DNA of 17,875 nt, from contig CAKSLU010000031.1 in the NCBI GenBank assembly GCA_934474225.1, positions 1-17,875 of the forward strand, in the 5' to 3' direction. The DNA comes from an uncultured Eubacteriales bacterium (GTDB taxonomy: Bacteria; Bacillota; Clostridia; Oscillospirales; CAG-272). The notes under the pieces were generated by a model. That model was not told where the DNA came from, did not search any database, and was given only the letters and a program-made list of their open reading frames with translations. Within the stretch, counting starts at the first letter, position 1; the number at the start of each line of letters is the position of its first letter. The position numbers and the translations under genes are program-made. Shown in pieces: positions 12,022-17,875 of this stretch.

Positions 12022-13428
12022 TTACTTCTGCTCAATTTTATACTTCGTGCCTTGTGCGGTGTCCTCAAGGACGACGCCGCGGGAGAGCAGCTCGGCGCGG
12101 ATGGCGTCTGCCTTGGCGTAATCCTTCGCCTTCTTGGCGGCGGTGCGCTCTGCAATCTTCGCCTCGATTTCGGCGATGAACGCGCTGTCGTCGTTTGCTT
12201 CCTTGACAAAGCCGAGCAGGCCGGTCAGCTCGTCGAAAATCGCCTTCGCGGCGCGCACGGTCTTCTCGGATGCGCCGCCCTTGACCAAGAGGTTCAGCTC
12301 GCGCACAATGTCATAGACCGACGCGATGGCGCTGCCGGTGTTGAGGTCGTCGTCCATTGCCTCGATGAAGGCTGCCTTGGACGCCTCGACGCGGGCAAGC
12401 GCGTCTTCCTCGCCGTCGGCATGCGCCTCGGGCTGTACATTCTTGAGATAGAAGTCCACATCCGCCGCGCAGTTGAAGATGCGCTCCAGCGCCGCTGCCG
12501 ACTGCTCGATGATCTCCTTGGAGAAGTTGATTGGGCTGCGGTAATGTGCGCTGAGGATGAAGTGGCGGATGGGCAGATAGCCATACTGCTCGGCAATCTC
12601 GCGCACCGTGAAGAAGTTGCCGAGCGACTTCGACATCTTCTTGTTGTCAATGTTGATATAGCCGTTGTGCAGCCAGTAGTGCGCGAAGGGCACGCCGTTG
12701 CAGCACTCGGACTGCGCAATCTCGTTTTCGTGGTGGGGGAAGGTGAGGTCCTGCCCGCCGCAGTGAATGTCAATCGTCTTGCCGAGATAGCGCAGGTTCA
12801 TCGCCGAGCACTCGATGTGCCAGCCGGGGCGACCCTTGCCCCACGGGCTGTCCCAGGACGGTTCGCCCGGCTTTGCGCCCTTCCAGAGCGCGAAGTCCAG
12901 CGGGTCTTCCTTCTGGGAGGAGACGTCGATGCGCGCGCCCGCCTCAAGGTCTTCAATCGGCATGTGCGAGAGCTTGCCGTATTCCTTAAACTTCGTCGTG
13001 CGGAAGTAGACATCGCCGTCCACGGCGTAGGCGTAGTCCTTGTCCACCAGCGTCTTGACGATGTAGAGGATGGTGTCGATGTTGTCGGTCGCCAGCGGGT
13101 GCACATCCGCGGGGCGGACGCCGAGCCCCTTCGCATCGGTGAAATATTCGTCGATATAGCGCTTGGCAATGACATCGTAGGTCACGCCCTCCTCGTTGGC
13201 GCGGCGAATGACCTTGTCGTCGATGTCGGTGAAGTTCTGCACGAAGGTCACGGCATAGCCGCGATATTCGAGGTAGCGGCGGAGCATGTCGAAGACGACA
13301 AAGCAGCGCGCGTTGCCGACATGGAAGTAGTTGTAGACGGTCGGGCCGCAGGCGTACATCTTGACCTTGCCGGGCTCAATCGGGACGAATTCCTCTTTTT
13401 TGCGGGTGAGCGTGTTGTAAAATTGCAT
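12022..13428 (-). CDS. cysS: cysteinyl-tRNA synthetase
   Basis: CysRS attaches cysteine to tRNA-Cys. The 468 residues have the class I ATP motifs as HVGN (36-39, a variant of HIGN) and KMSKS (264-268). Zinc ligands are Cys27, Cys207, His232 and Glu236. WHIECSAM, DIHCGGQDLTFPHHENE and GYINIDNKKMSKSLGNF are family signatures, and FTDIDDKVIRRA follows the first fold. The DALR-like helical domain and the anticodon-binding tail (KAKDYAKADAIRAEL) are complete. The start at MQFYNTLTRKKE is chosen because AAAGGA lies upstream; the longer frame runs back into cysE in a different frame. cysE lies 13 bases upstream in the same transcript. Confidence 0.97.
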   Translation of the reverse strand: MQFYNTLTRKKEEFVPIEPGKVKMYACGPTVYNYFHVGNARCFVVFDMLRRYLEYRGYAVTFVQNFTDIDDKVIRRANEEGVTYDVIAKRYIDEYFTDAKGLGVRPADVHPLATDNIDTILYIVKTLVDKDYAYAVDGDVYFRTTKFKEYGKLSHMPIEDLEAGARIDVSSQKEDPLDFALWKGAKPGEPSWDSPWGKGRPGWHIECSAMNLRYLGKTIDIHCGGQDLTFPHHENEIAQSECCNGVPFAHYWLHNGYINIDNKKMSKSLGNFFTVREIAEQYGYLPIRHFILSAHYRSPINFSKEIIEQSAAALERIFNCAADVDFYLKNVQPEAHADGEEDALARVEASKAAFIEAMDDDLNTGSAIASVYDIVRELNLLVKGGASEKTVRAAKAIFDELTGLLGFVKEANDDSAFIAEIEAKIAERTAAKKAKDYAKADAIRAELLSRGVVLEDTAQGTKYKIEQK

Positions 13429-13441
13429 GGCTGCTGTCCTT

Positions 13442-14248
13442 TCAGGCATCAGCAGACGGCGCATTGCCGTCCTCTGCCTTGGTTTGTTCGGATTCGGTTT
13501 CTTTCGCGGTTTCTTTGGCGGCTTCTTTTGCCGCTTCGGCTTCCTCGTAGCGGCGGAGCTTCTTCTCCAGCGTGTGGAGCCGATGCTCCACGCGGCAGAA
13601 TTCCTGCGCCACGGGGTCGGGAATGTGCACATGGTCGAGGTCGTCGGTGACTTTTTTGCCCGCGATGCGCACGACGCGCGCAGGCACGCCGACGGCGGTC
13701 GCATCGCTCGGGACTTCCTCCAGCACAACGGCGTTGGAGGCGATCTTCGCGCGGTCGCCGACCTTGAAGGGGCCGAGCACCTTTGCGCCCGAGCCGACCA
13801 TCACGCCGTTGCCGAGCGTGGGATGGCGCTTGCCGGTGTGCTTGCCGGTGCCGCCGAGCGTCACACCCTGGTAGAGCGTGCAGTCGTCGCCGATCTCGGC
13901 AGTCTCGCCGATGACGACACCGCTGCCGTGGTCGATGACAAGCCCTTTGCCGATTTTGGCGCCGGGGTGAATCTCAATGCCGGTGAGAAATTTCGCGCCC
14001 TGACTGACGGCGCGCGCGCTGACCTTGTGCCCGTGCGTGTAGAGCGCGTGGGCGGCGCGGTGCAGCAGCACGGCGTGCAGCCCCGAGTAAAGTAAGAGCA
14101 CCTCAAGGTCGCTCGACGCGGCGGGGTCGCGGTCGCGGAAGGCGGCGACATCGTATTTCACCGACTTCACGGCTTTTTTCACCGCGCGCGTCGCCCGCCG
14201 GATGTCGGGCAGCGCGATGTCTATGTTCATCTCAAATTTATCTTTCAT
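13442..14248 (-). CDS. cysE: serine O-acetyltransferase CysE
   Basis: CysE transfers acetyl from acetyl-CoA to serine, giving O-acetylserine for cysteine synthesis. The 268 residues contain RDRDPAASSDLEVLLLYSGLHAVLLHR-type N-terminal helices (about 38-70) and a left-handed beta helix of hexapeptide repeats (about 90-190). The helix includes IDHGSGVVIGETAEIGDD, LYQGVTLGGTGK, RHPTLGNGVMVGSGAKVLGP and GVPARVV. Two parts are unlike the shorter Firmicutes forms: a basic N-terminal extension (about 1-35) and a charged Ala/Glu/Lys tail (about 230-268). The tail end, where cysteine feedback normally acts in longer CysE proteins, is low complexity. GGAGGAACTT precedes the ATG. It forms an operon with cysS behind its own promoter. 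Confidence 0.96.
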   Translation of the reverse strand: MKDKFEMNIDIALPDIRRATRAVKKAVKSVKYDVAAFRDRDPAASSDLEVLLLYSGLHAVLLHRAAHALYTHGHKVSARAVSQGAKFLTGIEIHPGAKIGKGLVIDHGSGVVIGETAEIGDDCTLYQGVTLGGTGKHTGKRHPTLGNGVMVGSGAKVLGPFKVGDRAKIASNAVVLEEVPSDATAVGVPARVVRIAGKKVTDDLDHVHIPDPVAQEFCRVEHRLHTLEKKLRRYEEAEAAKEAAKETAKETESEQTKAEDGNAPSADA

Positions 14249-14288
14249 AAGTTCCTCCGGGAGAGGCAGTATGCAGGATACGCTATTG

Positions 14289-14317
14289 ATTATACGCGCC
14301 TGCGGCGTTCTTGTAAA
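14289..14317 (-). promoter_or_regulatory. sigma-A promoter of cysE-cysS
   Basis: On the minus strand, TTTACA (14312-14317), a 17-base spacer and TATAAT (14289-14294). The -35 starts seven bases after the rsgA stop. The leader to the cysE ATG is only about 35 bases, too short for a T-box, so cysteine control through a T-box leader is not supported here. Confidence 0.88.
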
Positions 14318-14323
14318 GAGGTT

Positions 14324-15298
14324 TTATGCAAAGCGGCTGTTCTTTTTCCACTCTTTTTTCTCTTTGAGGGTGTGATACAGCTCCACATAGCTGTCGTGGC
14401 GGGAGCGCTCGATGTCCCCGCGCGCGACGGCTTCGCACACGGCGCAGCCGTCCTCGCAGAGGTGCGTGCACTTGGTGTAGCGGCACTTGCCGAGGTAGGG
14501 TGCGAAGTCCGGGAAGGCGTCGGCGAGGTCGCCGACTTTCATGAAGTCAAAGCGCATGAAGTCCAGCATGCCAAAGCCGGGCGTGTCGGCGACAAGCCCG
14601 CCGTCCGCCTCAAACAGCTCGACATGGCGGGTGGTGTGCCTGCCGCGCTCGATTTTTTCGCTGATGCTGCCGGTTGCCAGCGCAAGGGCGGGGAACAGCA
14701 GGTTGAGCAGCGTGGACTTGCCGATGCCGGACGCGCCTGCAAATGCGGCGGTCTTGCCGGGGAGGTTCTCGGCGAGAAAGGCGCGCAGCGCCGCGACTTC
14801 GGCCGGGTCGAGGCCTGCCGCATCGCCGCTTTCGTCCGCGTCCCCGCCATCTCCGGCGCCGTCGCCCAGTCCCCGCAGCGTGAAGGCGGGGAATCCGCTC
14901 TTTTCGTACAGCGCGGCGATGCGCGCGCCGCCTGCGGGGTCCAGGTCGCACTTGGTGATGACGAAGACCGGCAGGATGCCGCCGTGCACGCAGATGGCGC
15001 TCAGCTTGTCCAGCGTGGAGAGTACCGGCGCGGGCTTTGCCGCGGCGGCGGTGATAAACAGGATGTCCAGGTTTGCCATCGGCGGGCGAATCAGCAGATT
15101 CCGCCGCGCCCCGATGGACTCGATGTAGGCGTCGCCGTTTTCCTCGATGCGCAGCGTCACATCGTCGCCCACCTCGGGCGAGATCTGCGCATGACGGAAC
15201 GCGCCGCGCGCCCGCGCCGTGTACCGTGCGCCGTCTGCGGCGAGGACGGTGTATTTGCCGCCGACGCCCTTGACGATTTTTCCGTTGACCTTTTCCAT
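14324..15298 (-). CDS. rsgA: ribosome small subunit-dependent GTPase RsgA
   Basis: RsgA is a circularly permuted GTPase that checks late 30S maturation. The 324 residues show an OB fold (about 1-65) and the permuted order of motifs: G4 as TKCD (115-118), G1 as GASGIGKS (188-195), then G3 as DTPG (238-241). The C-terminal zinc knuckle is C272-x4-C277-x-H279-x5-C285. A Gly/Asp-rich insert (about 143-165) between G4 and G1 is low complexity. The ATG at 15298 lies one base after the prkC stop and has only a weak ribosome binding site, so it is probably coupled to prkC. No terminator separates it from the cysE promoter. Confidence 0.96.
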   Translation of the reverse strand: MEKVNGKIVKGVGGKYTVLAADGARYTARARGAFRHAQISPEVGDDVTLRIEENGDAYIESIGARRNLLIRPPMANLDILFITAAAAKPAPVLSTLDKLSAICVHGGILPVFVITKCDLDPAGGARIAALYEKSGFPAFTLRGLGDGAGDGGDADESGDAAGLDPAEVAALRAFLAENLPGKTAAFAGASGIGKSTLLNLLFPALALATGSISEKIERGRHTTRHVELFEADGGLVADTPGFGMLDFMRFDFMKVGDLADAFPDFAPYLGKCRYTKCTHLCEDGCAVCEAVARGDIERSRHDSYVELYHTLKEKKEWKKNSRFA

Positions 15299-15299
15299 A

Positions 15300-17057
15300 T
15301 CAGTTGAAGCGGTTCGACAGCCAGTCGTCAAAGTCGGTGGTTGCCGTCGTCGCGGCGGGTTCGGTCACGCTTGCCGCCGGCTCGGTGGTTGCCGTCGTTG
15401 CGGCAGGCGCGGGCCCCTTGGAAATGACGAAGTTGATCTTCGCCATGCCCTTCGGCACGGTGGTACCCATGCTGAGGCTCTGCTCCACGATGATGCCGTA
15501 GTCGGCGTATTCGTCATAGCGGTAGCTGATGGTGCCGAGGCGCAAATCGCTCTTGACTAAAATTTCATAGGCGTCCACCGAGGTCGTGCCGACGAAGTTC
15601 GGCACCACGGTGGTCTCGATTTTTTCGCCCTTGCTGACGAGCAGAATGACCGTCGCGCCCGCCGACACTTTCTCGCCCGCCGCCGGGGAGGTCGAAATCA
15701 CGCAGCCGTCCGGCACCACATCGCTGTAGTCCTCGCTGACGGTGACGGTAAAGCCCTTGCCGCGCAGGTCGATCTGCGCCTGCCGCTTGTCGTAGTAGGT
15801 GTAGTCGTCCATATACAACTCTTCTTCGCCGCGGCTGACCGTCAGTGTGAGGTCGGCAAACTTCTGCCCCTTGATACCCTTGCGGGATTCGCCCGCCTTG
15901 GGCGTCTGGGCGATGACAATGCCGCTTTCGGTGTCGGCCGAGTAGGCGTAGTCCACCTTGACGCGGTAACTCGACTTTTCCAGTTCCTTTTGCAGTGCGT
16001 CGTCATAGGCGCGGCCGACAAACTGCTCCACTTCGATGGTGGTGGTATTGTTGGCGGTGTCGCCGAAGAAGATGTCGTGCACCACGACAAATGCGCTGAT
16101 GAGCGCGACGAGGAGAAACGCCGATGCCACGCCCATGATGATCGGGAGCATGGAGCTTTTGCCGCCCTGCCCGCCGCTTGCTTTTTTCGGCGTGTTCTTC
16201 TGCTTGAAGACGACGCCCGGGTTCTCGCGCACCCGCTTGAGTAGGTCGATCATCTGCGTCGCGGTCTGGAAACGCTTGTCCTTGTCCTTCTCCATCGCGA
16301 AGAGGATGATTTGCTCCAGCCCCGCGGGGATGTCGGGGTTCAGCTCGTGCGGGGGCTTCGGCTCCTCGCTGATCTGCTTTAAGGCGATGCTGACCGGGTT
16401 CTCACCGTCAAACGGCAGCTTGCCGGTGATCATCTCGTACATCAGCACGCCGACAGAGTAGAGGTCGGTGCGGCGGTCGATGCCCTTTTCGCCCGCAGCC
16501 TGCTCGGGGCTGATATAGTAGACCGTGCCGATGGCTTTGTCGGTGGCGGTCAGGGTCTTGGCGTCGGGCAGCTTGGCGATGCCGAAGTCGGTCACCTTAA
16601 TCTGCCCGCTCTTCAGCAGCATGATGTTCTGCGGCTTGATGTCGCGGTGGACCACGCCGCCGAGGTGCGCATGTTCCAACGCGCGCAGAATCTGGATGGA
16701 ATAGGCGATGGTCTCCTTCACGGAGAGCGTGCCCTTGCGCTGCATATACGCCTTGAGCGTGATGCCGTCGATGTATTCCATCACAATATATTTGTATTCG
16801 CCCTTGACCGAGACATCGAAAATCTTGACGATGTTGGGGTGCGAGAGCATGAGAACCGCCTTGGATTCGTTGATGAAGCGCTGCACCGAGACTTCGTCCG
16901 CCGCAAATTCCTCTTTGAGAATCTTGACGGCGACGGTGGTCTTCTTGAGAAGGTCGTCCGCCTCAAAAACCATGGCCATGCCGCCGATGCCGACGAGGCG
17001 CTTTAAGCGGTAGCGGTTGTCCAGCACAAGGCCGATATAATTCTGATATGCGTCCAT
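15300..17057 (-). CDS. prkC: membrane Ser/Thr kinase PrkC with three PASTA domains
   Basis: This 585-residue Hanks-type kinase senses peptidoglycan fragments through PASTA domains and phosphorylates cell-wall, translation and spore-germination targets. The kinase domain (about 16-275) has the glycine loop GIGGMAMVFEA (23-33), Lys45, HRDIKPQN (137-144, catalytic Asp139), DFG (157-159) and SPEQ in the activation segment. After a juxtamembrane basic stretch, a transmembrane helix lies at about 300-322. Three PASTA repeats follow (about 338-405, 412-478, 479-545), and then an Ala/Thr/Glu/Pro-rich tail ending DDWLSNRFN. The stop is one base before the rsgA ATG. The ATG lacks a close Shine-Dalgarno; GAGGAGG lies more than 30 bases upstream at the end of stp. 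Confidence 0.96.
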   Translation of the reverse strand: MDAYQNYIGLVLDNRYRLKRLVGIGGMAMVFEADDLLKKTTVAVKILKEEFAADEVSVQRFINESKAVLMLSHPNIVKIFDVSVKGEYKYIVMEYIDGITLKAYMQRKGTLSVKETIAYSIQILRALEHAHLGGVVHRDIKPQNIMLLKSGQIKVTDFGIAKLPDAKTLTATDKAIGTVYYISPEQAAGEKGIDRRTDLYSVGVLMYEMITGKLPFDGENPVSIALKQISEEPKPPHELNPDIPAGLEQIILFAMEKDKDKRFQTATQMIDLLKRVRENPGVVFKQKNTPKKASGGQGGKSSMLPIIMGVASAFLLVALISAFVVVHDIFFGDTANNTTTIEVEQFVGRAYDDALQKELEKSSYRVKVDYAYSADTESGIVIAQTPKAGESRKGIKGQKFADLTLTVSRGEEELYMDDYTYYDKRQAQIDLRGKGFTVTVSEDYSDVVPDGCVISTSPAAGEKVSAGATVILLVSKGEKIETTVVPNFVGTTSVDAYEILVKSDLRLGTISYRYDEYADYGIIVEQSLSMGTTVPKGMAKINFVISKGPAPAATTATTEPAASVTEPAATTATTDFDDWLSNRFN

Positions 17058-17083
17058 AGATGCACGGTCTGCCCGGGGCAGCC

Positions 17084-17845
17084 TCAGACCTCCTCTCCCG
17101 GTTTGTCAAGCTCGACGGCGACGGCGGTGATGTTGTCGCTGCCGCCTGCGCGGTTGGCTTCGTCGATGAGCGTTTTTGCAAAGTCTTCGCAGTCGGGGTG
17201 CTCGCGCCGCAGGGTGGTCAGCGCGGGCGCGTCGATGTAGTTGGAGAGCCCGTCCGAGCAGAGCAGCAGCGTTTTGCCCGCGTACTGCTTTTTCTCAATG
17301 ACCGAGACATCCACCGAGACTTCCTTCTCCACGCCGACAGCGCGGGTGATGATGTTCTTCTTGGAGCTGCCGCGCGCCTCCTCGGGCGTGAGTTTGCCGA
17401 TGTCCACGAGGTATTGGACGAAGGAGTGGTCGCGCGTGATCTGCATCGCGCCCTCGGTGTCGATGAGGTAGGCGCGGCTGTCGCCGACATTGGCGACATA
17501 GATTCTGCCGCCGACGGCAAGTGCGGCGACGAGGGTCGTGCCCATGCCTTCGAGCGCGTGGTCGGCTTCGGCAAGGGCGTAGATTTTGAAGTTGGCGCGG
17601 TCCGCCGCGGAGGCGAGCGCCGCCTGAATGACGGCAGGCTCGGTGCCGTGCCGCTCGGAAAAGAAGGTATCGAAATAGCTTTCCACCTCATGCGCCGCCG
17701 TAGCGGAGGCGCATTCGCCTGCGTTGGCGCCGCCCATGCCGTCGAAGACGGCAAAGAGCGCGGCGTCGCCGTAGCTTTTTGCGAGGTAGGCGTCCTCGTT
17801 CAGTTCGCGGACGCTGCCGACATCGGAGAGGGCAAAAAATTTCAT
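17084..17845 (-). CDS. stp: PP2C-type protein phosphatase (Stp/PrpC)
   Basis: This metal-dependent Ser/Thr phosphatase reverses PrkC phosphorylation. The 253 residues keep the PP2C motifs: DVGSVRELNEDA (8-19), FDGMGGANAGE with metal ligands Asp35/Gly36, GTTLVAALAVGGRIYVANVGDSRAYL in the middle, LLLCSDGLSNY, and GGSDNITAVAVEL near the end. All expected acidic ligands appear present. The ATG at 17845 matches family starts just before the first motif. An in-frame ATG at the window edge would add ten residues, and the AAAGGAA between the two fits the inner start, though its spacing is long. The upstream neighbour and promoter are outside the window. prkC begins 26 bases after its stop. Confidence 0.94.
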   Translation of the reverse strand: MKFFALSDVGSVRELNEDAYLAKSYGDAALFAVFDGMGGANAGECASATAAHEVESYFDTFFSERHGTEPAVIQAALASAADRANFKIYALAEADHALEGMGTTLVAALAVGGRIYVANVGDSRAYLIDTEGAMQITRDHSFVQYLVDIGKLTPEEARGSSKKNIITRAVGVEKEVSVDVSVIEKKQYAGKTLLLCSDGLSNYIDAPALTTLRREHPDCEDFAKTLIDEANRAGGSDNITAVAVELDKPGEEV

Positions 17846-17875
17846 GAACCTGACCGTTCCTTTCAATGAAGTCAT

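Noticed and set aside
11968..13650. Plus-strand frame of 560 codons opposite cysS
   Set aside because: It begins inside a repeat/terminator region and is antisense to cysS and cysE, both with complete catalytic motifs.
13429..13728. N-terminal extension of cysS by about 100 residues
   Set aside because: The extra residues come from reading the cysE tail in the wrong frame; the ribosome binding site and family start support 13428.
14249..14323. T-box or other riboswitch upstream of cysE-cysS
   Set aside because: A strong promoter leaves a leader of only about 35 bases, too short for a T-box, and no antiterminator motif is present.

Overview
The window looks like chromosomal DNA of a GC-rich, endospore-forming clostridium, most likely Oscillospiraceae/Ruminococcaceae-type Firmicutes. 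This is inferred from several things seen together: the Firmicutes heat-shock operon order hrcA-grpE-dnaK-dnaJ-prmA with a CIRCE operator, a SpoIIQ-like LytM protein behind a textbook sigma-F promoter, a Stp-PrkC-RsgA signalling cluster, strong bias to G/C third positions, and several families of short structured intergenic repeats. No species can be named from the sequence alone.

Layout. Positions 1-1130 are an RNA/repeat zone: a 129-bp tandem repeat, tRNA-Arg(CCG), tRNA-Ala(GGC) and a strong terminator, then a second tandem repeat of about 111 bp, then a tRNA with CAT anticodon on the minus strand with a perfect consensus promoter. Positions 1213-2255 (minus) hold a probable two-gene unit of a lipoprotein with a duplicated domain and a tiny membrane protein. 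Positions 2456-3202 (minus) hold spoIIQ. Diverging from it, 3355-9346 (plus) is the class I heat-shock operon, with a sigma-A promoter and CIRCE in front, a hairpin between grpE and dnaK, a terminator-like attenuator between dnaK and dnaJ, and prmA plus a strong terminator at the end. Positions 9361-9569 are packed with repeat elements.

Positions 9678-11763 (plus) carry a tightly packed three-gene cassette of poorly characterised proteins: a DUF5685-type protein with an N-terminal cysteine cluster and two aspartate-rich motifs, a J-domain/TPR protein with a cysteine-packed C-terminus, and a polytopic membrane protein. This is the best candidate here for an undescribed system. Another composite repeat and a shared bidirectional terminator follow. 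Positions 12022-17845 (minus) carry, in transcription order, stp, prkC, rsgA, then a sigma-A promoter and cysE-cysS.

How the genes work together. HrcA represses the DnaK-DnaJ-GrpE chaperone operon through CIRCE, and PrmA rides along. Stp and PrkC form a phosphatase/kinase pair on the membrane whose PASTA domains sense the cell wall, with RsgA (ribosome 30S maturation GTPase) directly coupled. CysE makes O-acetylserine for cysteine synthesis and CysS charges tRNA-Cys, so the pair links cysteine supply to use. All assignments come from reading the sequence; no database search was run.
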